Source of the DNA: Lachnospiraceae bacterium UBA3316
GTDB lineage: Bacteria > Bacillota > Clostridia > Lachnospirales > Lachnospiraceae
Length of the DNA stretch: 19,053 nucleotides
Assembly: GCA_002361955.1 (NCBI GenBank)
Contig: DESK01000019.1
Span: 1-19,053 of the forward strand
Direction: 5' to 3'
In this document: piece by piece, positions 12,979 through 19,053 of the stretch
Layout of the letters: every line of letters begins with the position of its first letter
Position numbering within the stretch: the first letter of the stretch is position 1
The notes under the pieces: model-generated
The model's input: only the letters and a program-made list of their open reading frames with translations
Databases searched by the model: none
Told to the model about the DNA's origin: nothing
Translations under genes and position numbers: made by a program

Positions 12979-14910
12979 TTAATTTTGAATTTTTTTGCGG
13001 GCAAAGGGCTGGAATTCCCGGCCGTTTCCCTTGTAAAAGCGGCTGAACATCTCGTAATACTCCAAACGGAGCACCTGGATGCCTACGATGAGGCCTTCCA
13101 TGCCGGAGACGAACAGATTTCCCAGGATCACGATGAGCCAGTTGGGGGAGCCGCCGTTTTCCGCCCCTGCGAGCATCAGCACCACCTGCATCATAGCGGC
13201 GTGGCTTACGGCGAAGGCACCGATACGGATGAAGGAGAGGGTGTTGGAAAAATAGCTGAGCAGGACCTCAAACATCTCGAAAAAGGTCTGGGCAAAAAAC
13301 ATGGCCTTGCCTGCGGGCAGCGCTTCTTTTTTATGCTCCACAAGCCTGGTCAGGGGCTCTTTCATAGCCACGAGAACCAGGGGAATGACGAACATCACCG
13401 TCAGCACGGCGCCTGCCGGCAGAGGGTTTCCCGTCATGAAGAGAAAGAGAACAGCCGTGACGGCGGCGTAAAATACAAAGCCTGCCAGGCCGTTGGCGTC
13501 AAACCAGGTATTTTCCGTGTCTTTTGCTTTCACCGCGTTTACGATATGCAGGATCATGGAAGTAAGGATCAGGAACATCCCGAAGGCCACCGCCACCGCA
13601 AAGGCTGTATTCAGACGGCCGATAAAGGGAAGGGTGGTCATGCTCTCCGTGGGCTTGAGCCACAGGGCGGGAAGCACATCCTCAAAACCGAAGAAGCTGC
13701 CGTAGAGAAAGCCGAAAATGGTGGAAAAAAATCCCGCCCGGCTGATGATGGCAGCCAGGTCCAGCTTCCGGAAGTGCCAGAGCAGCCCGCCGCCGATCAA
13801 AAGGCACAGCCCTTGTCCCACATCCCCGAACATGGCCCCGAAAATAAAGGCGTAGGTCAGTCCCACAAAGACGGTGGGGTCGATCTCGTTGTAGGAAGGA
13901 AGCCCGTACATCCGCACAAACATCTCAAAGGGCTTGAAAAGCCTGGGATTTTTCAGCTTTGTGGGTGGAGGGCCTGCCAGGCTGTGGTGGTCATCCTCAA
14001 TGATGCAGTACAAATCCTTATCCTCCGCGACCTCTTTTTCAAAGGCGGCCGCGTCCTCCTCGGACATCCAGCCGCACAGGATGTAGAAGGACTGGGATTC
14101 CTGGGTCGTGCAGGCCGCCAGGCTGCGCACGTCAAAGCCTGTGGAGAGGGAGGAGAGACGTTCCCTCGCGGCGAAAAGCTTCTCCTTTTCCTGCTGCAGG
14201 AGCTGGGAGGCCTCGCTGCGGCAGGCGGCCGCCTGCTGGGAGACCGTCTGGATCTCGCTGTTTAACCGGGCGGCTGCGTGCTCCGGTGTTTCATTGTAGC
14301 TGTCAGGCATATATACCTGCTCAAAATGCATGGATGACAGTACCGCGTCCAGCTTCTTTGAGAGGCCGGAGGGCACGAAGTACACGCCCCATACGTAGGA
14401 ATCGTCGCTGTGGCATTTGAAAAATACGGCGTCCAGGCTGTCGTAGATAAATTTTTCAAACTTTTCATAGTATTCTTTCGCGATTCGGCCAAAGCGGTAT
14501 TTGATAAAGGTAAATTGTAAAACCCGGTGGATGTTGTAGTCAAAGCCTACGAAGGGCTCAATGTCCCGGAGGGATTTTTTCAGCTCTTCCAACCGGGAGG
14601 CCAGAGACGCCCGGCGCTCTTCGATCGACGTCAGCTTCCCGTCCAGGTCTTTCAGGAGCTCCAGGGCCTCCTCCAGGGAAATTTCCTGGCCGGAGGGGCT
14701 TCCTGTCACAAGCTTGGTATAGGCGTCGGCCTTTTCCAGCGATTTCCGGTAGGGATTGATTTCCATGTATGGCCGCAGATTCTTTACATCTTTCAGTTCG
14801 GACAGGGCATTTTCCAGGTGAATTTCATACTTCGACAAGTACTCATTTACCACACGGTCAATATCGGCCTTGGGTCCTGTGATGCTGAGAAATTTCATTT
14901 TGACGATCAT
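12979..14910 (-). CDS. ntpI: V-type ATPase subunit I (membrane stator)
   Basis: A 643-residue equivalent of the eukaryotic a subunit. The cytoplasmic N-terminal half (about 1-330) has coiled-coil arms around residues 90-115 and 210-250 that anchor the peripheral stalks. The C-terminal half (about 340-625) holds seven or eight membrane helices starting at YGLPSYNEIDPTVFVGLTYAFIFGAMFGDVG (read in parts). Arg562 in SFIRIGAFAVSHA is the conserved stator arginine that displaces ions from the K-ring glutamate; Arg615 and Glu617 in VLRLEYYEMF are a second conserved pair. AAAGGAGG lies 8 bases before the ATG, and the gene begins 3 bases after ntpC ends. Length agrees with NtpI of other Firmicutes (about 660). 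Confidence 0.96.
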   Translation of the reverse strand: MIVKMKFLSITGPKADIDRVVNEYLSKYEIHLENALSELKDVKNLRPYMEINPYRKSLEKADAYTKLVTGSPSGQEISLEEALELLKDLDGKLTSIEERRASLASRLEELKKSLRDIEPFVGFDYNIHRVLQFTFIKYRFGRIAKEYYEKFEKFIYDSLDAVFFKCHSDDSYVWGVYFVPSGLSKKLDAVLSSMHFEQVYMPDSYNETPEHAAARLNSEIQTVSQQAAACRSEASQLLQQEKEKLFAARERLSSLSTGFDVRSLAACTTQESQSFYILCGWMSEEDAAAFEKEVAEDKDLYCIIEDDHHSLAGPPPTKLKNPRLFKPFEMFVRMYGLPSYNEIDPTVFVGLTYAFIFGAMFGDVGQGLCLLIGGGLLWHFRKLDLAAIISRAGFFSTIFGFLYGSFFGFEDVLPALWLKPTESMTTLPFIGRLNTAFAVAVAFGMFLILTSMILHIVNAVKAKDTENTWFDANGLAGFVFYAAVTAVLFLFMTGNPLPAGAVLTVMFVIPLVLVAMKEPLTRLVEHKKEALPAGKAMFFAQTFFEMFEVLLSYFSNTLSFIRIGAFAVSHAAMMQVVLMLAGAENGGSPNWLIVILGNLFVSGMEGLIVGIQVLRLEYYEMFSRFYKGNGREFQPFARKKIQN

Positions 14911-14913
14911 CGG

Positions 14914-15954
14914 TCACACCTCCTTTGCGTATTTTTTTGTTTTTTCCAGGGGAAGCCCATAGCGGACACACTCCAGAATGGTGGTTATCGTAGTTACCTC
15001 ATGCTCTTTATCGTAGAGATAGGAGATCACCGGAGCGATGGAGTAGGGATCCCTGGTGGCGGCCCGATGCTGTACATGGCGCCGGATCACACGGTAGGTC
15101 TCCTGCATATGGGAGGCGGTGCAGTCCGTAAAATATTTGCCGTAGCAGGTGCGGCCTATGAGCCTCAGAAAATCCTCCGGGCTTTCGGCCTGCGCCAGCG
15201 CCTTCAGGTCCTCCGTGCGGAGCCGGTACTGCACGGAGATTAAGTGGGCGTAAATATCTGCGGGCTCCATGTGGAAAAAGAGCCGGGAACGGCAGATCCA
15301 CAAAAGATTCAGCAGGTCGATCTTCGTTCCGTAGGCCTCCCGGAAGTGGGCCAGCTCTTCCTTTTTTAAAAGCTTTTCTCCTGCTGTGAAAAACCAACGG
15401 AAGTAGAAAAGATCCATGGACATTTCATAATCCCACAGGGTAGGAGAGGGGAGGGGGGAGAGCCGGCTTAAGGTTCCGTAATAGATGGAACCCTTCAGGT
15501 TTTCTGTAAACTCCTGGACGGAGCGGCTGGCTGCCAGCGCTTCCAGGTTGATATCGGAATGCTTTCCAAAGAATTCTGAAAAGATCCGAAGGTTCAGCGT
15601 CACATCCCGGTGATCAAAGACCATGCGCAGACAGGTCTTTAAAATCGCGATCTCATAGCGCCGGAAATACAGATCCAGAAACTTCCTCTGTCCTATGGGA
15701 GAGAACAGGTAGATGCTCTGGAAATCCTGGTACACGGCGCTTGTCAATAGTTTTTCGATATCGCCTCTGTGAAGGGCGGCCGCATCGGTTCCGGAAAAGA
15801 GCTCCCGGTAGGCGGGCTTTTGCCTGAGGCAGGCCAACGCGTCAGTGACGGAAGAGGCCGAGGCCAGCCTGCGGTAATCCTCCGGGGTGAGAAGCCGGCT
15901 TCGCAGGGCGCGTATCTTTGCGGCAGTGCCGCTGTACGCTAATAGATTTCCCAT
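14914..15954 (-). CDS. ntpC: V-type ATPase subunit C (AC39 family rotor socket)
   Basis: A 346-residue protein of the V-ATPase AC39/subunit d family. It is the funnel-shaped, mostly helical cap that sits on the K ring and holds the D/F shaft. The N-terminus YSGTAAKIRALRSRLLTPEDYRRL and the repeated pattern of three similar helical thirds (for example the YRRYEIAILKTCLRMV-like segment of the middle third) are typical. An AAGGGGTGA site lies a few bases before the ATG, 4 bases after the upstream gene stops. No membrane segment is expected or seen. Confidence 0.93.
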   Translation of the reverse strand: MGNLLAYSGTAAKIRALRSRLLTPEDYRRLASASSVTDALACLRQKPAYRELFSGTDAAALHRGDIEKLLTSAVYQDFQSIYLFSPIGQRKFLDLYFRRYEIAILKTCLRMVFDHRDVTLNLRIFSEFFGKHSDINLEALAASRSVQEFTENLKGSIYYGTLSRLSPLPSPTLWDYEMSMDLFYFRWFFTAGEKLLKKEELAHFREAYGTKIDLLNLLWICRSRLFFHMEPADIYAHLISVQYRLRTEDLKALAQAESPEDFLRLIGRTCYGKYFTDCTASHMQETYRVIRRHVQHRAATRDPYSIAPVISYLYDKEHEVTTITTILECVRYGLPLEKTKKYAKEV

Positions 15955-15958
15955 AGGC

Positions 15959-16270
15959 TCACCCCTTTATGACCTGTTTGAGGATTTGGTCTGCCAGGAT
16001 TTCGTGGCGGGCCTCATAGTCAGCCTCCATCCTGGCCTGTGTCCCTTCGGCTTCCCGCCTGTCACGGGCCAGGGCTTCCTGCATCCGTTCCTCCAGGTTT
16101 TTTTGGAGCGCCGAAAGCCGTTGCTTCGTTTCCCCGTCGATCCTGTCGTCATAGGCGTCCATTTCCGCTTGGGAGGCGGCTTTTAAACGCTCTTTTTCCT
16201 GAGTGGCGGCAGCCAGGATGCGGGAGGCGGACTGTTCGATGGCGGACAGCCGGTCTACGATCAGATCCAT
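15959..16270 (-). CDS. ntpF: V-type ATPase subunit H/G (peripheral stalk coiled coil)
   Basis: A 103-residue, almost wholly helical protein rich in Glu, Lys, Arg, Ala and Gln (EKERLKAASQAEMDAYDD, KNLEERMQEALARDRREAEG), the profile of the V/A-ATPase H (also called G) stalk subunit that pairs with subunit E. It is the first gene of the operon, where this subunit is commonly found. An in-frame GTG at 16279 lies only 2 bases after the GAGGAG site, whereas the ATG at 16270 has normal spacing, so the ATG was chosen. Coiled-coil composition alone is not diagnostic; the operon position decides the call. Confidence 0.88.
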   Translation of the reverse strand: MDLIVDRLSAIEQSASRILAAATQEKERLKAASQAEMDAYDDRIDGETKQRLSALQKNLEERMQEALARDRREAEGTQARMEADYEARHEILADQILKQVIKG

Positions 16271-16304
16271 AATTATCACACTCCTCTGTTTTGATTTCTG
16301 CAGT

Positions 16305-16363
16305 CAAAGTCCCCTGTGAGGCGATGCGGGAATGCTTCTTCGCTGCCTGCAAAGGGGTCTTTG
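16305..16363 (-). promoter_or_regulatory. Stem-loop in the V-ATPase operon leader
   Basis: CAAAGTCCCCT (16305-16315) and AGGGGTCTTTG (16353-16363) pair over 11 positions with one mismatch. Inside them AGGCGA can pair with TCGC and GCCT. On the minus strand the structure lies about 35 bases before the first operon gene. No T tract follows, so it is not a simple terminator; it may control stability or translation of the operon messenger. The operon promoter upstream is not clear (TTGAAA and TATATT/TATATC elements at poor spacing near 16366-16396). Confidence 0.45.
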
Positions 16364-16475
16364 ATTGGATATAAATATACACCCATTTTTCAAAAAAAAC
16401 AGGTTAAAAAAGTGCAAAAAAACAAGGGGAAAATATAAAAAGTTTTGTTGGATTTTTATCAAAAAAAACAATGCC

Positions 16476-16504
16476 TTGCGCCAGAGGGAAAAGTCGGGTA
16501 AGAT
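16476..16504 (+). promoter_or_regulatory. trmB promoter
   Basis: TTGCGC (16476-16481), a 17-base spacer and TAAGAT (16499-16504) lie 42 bases before the trmB ATG. A-rich DNA upstream (16390-16470) may assist. Confidence 0.65.
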
Positions 16505-16546
16505 AGGCATACGAAAGATTACCAGCAGATGCAAGGAGGAAAAACA

Positions 16547-17209
16547 ATGCGTTTGAGAAATATACCGGGGGCGGATGAGGTTGTGGGCCACAGTCCCCTT
16601 GTGGTTCATGACCCTGAAGCTTATAAGGGAAGATGGAAAGAGCTTTTTGGAAATGAACATCCCATTCATATAGAAGTGGGAATGGGAAAAGGAAAATTTA
16701 TCACGGAGATGGCCCTTTTAAATCCCCAGGTCAACTATGTGGGGATCGAGCGGTATACCAGTGTGCTGCTGCGGGCCGTGCAGAAGAGGGAACAGATGGA
16801 AGAAATACCAAATCTCTATTATCTTTGCATCGACGCCAGGGAGCTGCCTCAGATTTTCGGGGCCGGGGAAGTGGAGCGGATCTATCTGAATTTTTCCGAT
16901 CCCTGGCCCAAGGACCGCCATGCGAAGCGCCGCCTGCCCTCCAGGGAGTTTCTGGCCCGCTACAGGCAAATCCTGGCAGAGGGCGGCAGAGTGGAGTTTA
17001 AGACGGATAACAGAGGCCTGTTTGAATTTGCCCTGGAGGAGGCGAAGGAGTCCGGCTGGCCCCTGGCAGAGTGCACCTTTGACCTGCACCATGACGAGAA
17101 GCTGATGCAGGGGAATGTCATGACAGAGTACGAGGAAAAGTTTTCCGGCCTTGGAAATCCCATCCACAAGATGGTGATCCTTCCCCCGGACGGGAATGGC
17201 CTCCTGTAA
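16547..17209 (+). CDS. trmB: tRNA (guanine-N7-)-methyltransferase
   Basis: A 220-residue class I SAM methyltransferase that makes m7G at position 46 of the tRNA variable loop. Motifs: SAM-binding EVGMGKGKF (43-51), YVGIERY (64-70), the TrmB signature NFSDPWPKDRHAKRRL (115-130), TDN (153-155) with the following GLFEFALEE, and the C-terminal TEYEEKF (193-199). Length is typical of Firmicute TrmB. AAGGAGGA lies 6 bases before the ATG at 16547; an in-frame ATG at 16529 lies upstream of that site and was not used. The gene has its own promoter and reads toward a small ORF and a strong hairpin. Confidence 0.97.
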   Translation: MRLRNIPGADEVVGHSPLVVHDPEAYKGRWKELFGNEHPIHIEVGMGKGKFITEMALLNPQVNYVGIERYTSVLLRAVQKREQMEEIPNLYYLCIDARELPQIFGAGEVERIYLNFSDPWPKDRHAKRRLPSREFLARYRQILAEGGRVEFKTDNRGLFEFALEEAKESGWPLAECTFDLHHDEKLMQGNVMTEYEEKFSGLGNPIHKMVILPPDGNGLL

Positions 17210-17264
17210 CGGCAAAGCTTTGGCGCGCATATACTGGGGGAAAGAGCAATGCCCGGGGGAGCCT

Positions 17265-17408
17265 ATGAGAAAGCAGAGTGTGCAGGATAAGATCGGCCGC
17301 ATGGCCATGGAAAAGCCCGGAATGAACCGGAAGCTTCTCTCCATAAAAAAGTCCCTGGATGAGATGGAGAGGCTGCTGGTGAAGGGCGAAGGGAAGAAAA
17401 AAGCGTAA
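17265..17408 (+). CDS. Small hypothetical protein downstream of trmB
   Basis: A 47-residue basic, helix-prone ORF (begins MRKQSVQDKIGRMAMEKPG, ends KGEGKKKA), 55 bases after the trmB stop and just before a strong hairpin. I do not recognise it. GGGGGAG lies only 3 bases before the ATG, which is close. The same frame is open back to an ATG at 17196, overlapping the trmB stop, which would give 70 residues. No membrane segment or Cys cluster is present. It could be a real small protein co-transcribed with trmB, or chance. Confidence 0.4.
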   Translation: MRKQSVQDKIGRMAMEKPGMNRKLLSIKKSLDEMERLLVKGEGKKKA

Positions 17409-17417
17409 GCCACAGGA

Positions 17418-17452
17418 AAGGACCTCCGGGGAGAGACAACCCGGAGGTCCTT
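17418..17452. terminator. Hairpin between convergent trmB and transporter genes
   Basis: AAGGACCTCCGGG (17418-17430) and CCCGGAGGTCCTT (17440-17452) form a perfect 13-bp stem with a 9-base loop. Neither side has a good T tract, so it is a probable bidirectional terminator or RNA-end stabiliser rather than a textbook terminator. Confidence 0.65.
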
Positions 17453-17496
17453 GAAAGGTAAAGGGATATCATTTGCCCATAGGGCTGCCTGCGCCG

Positions 17497-18741
17497 CTAC
17501 GCCAGGGGCTCCTGCCCGTCCTTTAGTAGATGGCGTACCCGCAGCCTGTAGGCAATGATCTGGTTGGCAAGGTAGCGCAGGAAGGCCACCACGGGAACGC
17601 CCAGGAACATGCCGAGAACACCGCCGATACTGCCGCCGATGGTGATGGCGATGATGATCCACAGGGGCTTTAGGCCTGTGGAGTCGCCCAGGATCTTCGG
17701 CCCTAAGATCAGGCCGTCGAACTGCTGGAGCACCAGGATCAGCGCTACGAAGATCAGGGATTTTACCGGGGCGATCAAAAGCAGGATCAGCGTGCCGGGA
17801 ACGGCGCCGATAAAGGGGCCGAAGTAGGGGATCATGTTGGTGATGCCCACGATCACGCTGATCAGCACGGCGTAGGGCAGCTGCAGGATCGTCATCAGCA
17901 CGAAGCACAGGACGCCGATAATGGTAGAGTCCAGCGCCTTTCCGATGATGAAGCTGCTGAACAGCTTGTAAGCCTCCCGGAGGATTGCCATGATCGTCTG
18001 GATATGCTTCAGCGGTACAAAGGCCAGGACAACTGCCCGCAGGGAATTTTTCAGGGGCTTCTTGTCGGAAAGCATATACACAGATACGATGATGGCTATG
18101 ACCAGGTTTAAGAGCCATTGGATCACGACCATGGAAACCTGATACAGGGTGGGAACCAGGTTCCCGGCAAAGGAACGGATGGAAGAAATCACATCCGGCA
18201 GAGCTTTGTTGATGGCATCCCGCACGATATTCATATCCAGATCCGGAAAGTAGACTTCCAGGTTGTCCACAAAGTGGTAGATGTCATTCACGGCTGTGGG
18301 AATATAGTTTACCAGGTCGGTGGTACTCTTGATAATCTGGGGGACGATGCCGAAAAGGATGACGGCGATCACGCCGACCACCAGCAGGTAGGTGATCGCT
18401 ATGGAGAGAATTTTTCTGGCTTTCTCATTCTTGAGATGGCAGAACCGCTCCAGCAGGTAGCAGACCCGGACTGCGGCGGGGTTTAAGATAAAGGCGATGA
18501 GTCCGCCGATGATAAAGGGCATCAAAATATTGATGATCTGCCGGGCGGTTCTCACAGTCTCCGTCCAGGACACAAAGAGCTTGACGATCAGAGCGCCCAC
18601 AAAGATTACGCCGATGGCATAGACTGATATGGTGAAATAGTTGCTGTTTGCCTGGAAGCGGGTCGTCTCCCGTTCTTTCACTTTCTTTTTTTCCAGGGAT
18701 GGTTTTGGTTTGTTTGCTTTTTTGTTTTCATCCATGTGCAT
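17497..18741 (-). CDS. AI-2E family transporter (multi-pass membrane permease)
   Basis: A 414-residue protein of the AI-2E transporter family (PerM/TqsA/YdiK group). The N-terminal 35 residues are charged and cytoplasmic (KKANKPKPSLEKKKVKERE). About eight membrane segments follow, with a larger soluble loop near residues 145-205. The family signature lies in the second half: IIGKALDSTIIGVLCF, GITNMIPYFGPFIGAVPG and the Gly-rich GGSIGGVLGMFLGVPVVAF. Members have been linked to export of autoinducer-2 or to Na+/H+ exchange; the substrate here cannot be told. An in-frame ATG at 18765 has no ribosome site, while GAGG precedes the ATG at 18741 at a workable distance. It is monocistronic with its own promoter and converges on trmB. 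Confidence 0.92.
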   Translation of the reverse strand: MHMDENKKANKPKPSLEKKKVKERETTRFQANSNYFTISVYAIGVIFVGALIVKLFVSWTETVRTARQIINILMPFIIGGLIAFILNPAAVRVCYLLERFCHLKNEKARKILSIAITYLLVVGVIAVILFGIVPQIIKSTTDLVNYIPTAVNDIYHFVDNLEVYFPDLDMNIVRDAINKALPDVISSIRSFAGNLVPTLYQVSMVVIQWLLNLVIAIIVSVYMLSDKKPLKNSLRAVVLAFVPLKHIQTIMAILREAYKLFSSFIIGKALDSTIIGVLCFVLMTILQLPYAVLISVIVGITNMIPYFGPFIGAVPGTLILLLIAPVKSLIFVALILVLQQFDGLILGPKILGDSTGLKPLWIIIAITIGGSIGGVLGMFLGVPVVAFLRYLANQIIAYRLRVRHLLKDGQEPLA

Positions 18742-18801
18742 CACATCCGTTTCCTCTAAAAGCATGGTTTGGCCGTAGGCCGTCGTTTTTTTTCTGTTGT
18801 T

Positions 18802-18830
18802 AGTATATATTTTTTGGGACTCTTATTCAA
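18802..18830 (-). promoter_or_regulatory. Promoter of the AI-2E transporter gene
   Basis: On the minus strand TTGAAT (18825-18830), a 17-base spacer and TATACT (18802-18807) lie about 60 bases before the chosen start codon. Confidence 0.75.
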
Positions 18831-18943
18831 GCATTTCAAAAATAAAAAAAGACTAAACTTCCCCTGCTTGAAAGGTGGAAATAAGCCTTTCACTTCAGCC
18901 AAAACAAAAAAAGCAAAAAAATAAAAAAAATTAGAAAAAGTAC

Positions 18944-18972
18944 TTGCATTTTGGAAAAGCATGATATATAAT
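18944..18972 (+). promoter_or_regulatory. tRNA promoter with upstream A-tracts
   Basis: TTGCAT (18944-18949), a 17-base spacer and a perfect TATAAT (18967-18972) lie about 40 bases before the tRNA. The 45 bases before the -35 (18896-18940) are a series of A-tracts, which resembles an UP element for strong stable-RNA transcription. Confidence 0.85.
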
Positions 18973-19013
18973 GTATCTTGCGTTGAGGCAATAGAGAAAA
19001 ATAAATAACGCGA

Positions 19014-19053
19014 GCGCGATTAGCTCAGTTGGCAGAGCACCTGACTCTTAATC
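19014..19053 (+). tRNA. tRNA-Lys (anticodon CUU), 5' part, cut by the window end
   Basis: The first 40 bases of a tRNA: 7-base acceptor strand GCGCGAT, TA at positions 8-9, D-arm GCTCAGTTGGCAGAGC, and the anticodon arm starting CCTGA with loop CTCTTAA. This places CTT (RNA CUU) at positions 34-36, which reads the Lys codon AAG. The remainder of the anticodon stem, T-arm and 3' acceptor lie outside the window. More tRNA genes may follow. Confidence 0.9.

Noticed and set aside
12985..14265. A 426-codon plus-strand ORF opposite ntpI
   Set aside because: A shadow of ntpI: Gly/His/Gln-rich, no conserved motif, no promoter or ribosome site, inside a continuous minus-strand operon.

Overview
The window looks like chromosomal DNA from an anaerobic Firmicute, most likely a Lachnospiraceae-type clostridium. 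The evidence is the clostridial V-type ATPase operon, a reverse-domain rubrerythrin next to PerR, secreted NlpC/P60 hydrolases with SH3b or choline-binding-like repeats, strong AGGAGG ribosome binding sites and TTGACA/TATAAT promoters with 17-base spacers. The genus cannot be fixed from the sequence. Nearly all of it is ordinary core genome. The AT-rich HNH gene at the left end is the only piece that looks acquired.

Left part (1-3170). An HNH endonuclease gene (minus) is followed by an oxidative-stress block: reverse rubrerythrin (minus), the peroxide sensor PerR (minus) and, divergent from it, thioredoxin reductase TrxB (plus). The rubrerythrin and perR promoters each carry the same operator, CAGTAATnATTAyTG, just downstream of the -10. 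This supports a small PerR-controlled, self-regulated peroxide response.

Cell-wall part (3170-7770). Two secreted NlpC/P60 endopeptidases face each other. One has two SH3b domains and a long Ala-rich segment (plus); the other has about 20 cell-wall/glucan-binding repeats (minus). The 778-base gap between them holds one terminator for each gene, an array of DnaA-box-like 9-mers all in one orientation, a perfect WalR-type direct repeat and an orphan minus-strand terminator. This gap is the most unusual part of the window.

V-ATPase part (7770-16380). A compact minus-strand operon encodes, in transcription order, subunits H/G, C, I, K, F, E, A, B and D of a V-type (A/V) rotary ATPase. Gaps are at most 19 bases and two junctions overlap. 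Together these genes supply the membrane rotor and stator (I, K), the central stalk (C, D, F), the peripheral stalks (E, H/G) and the A3B3 head. The operon ends at a long hairpin at 7770-7817 and starts behind a leader able to form a stem-loop.

Right part (16450-19053). trmB (tRNA m7G46 methyltransferase) with a small downstream ORF (plus) converges on an AI-2E family transporter gene (minus). The window ends inside a tRNA-Lys(CUU) gene with a strong promoter preceded by A-tracts.

No CRISPR array, insertion sequence, prophage or recognisable defence system was found. Bases 1-69 hold nothing that could be assigned.
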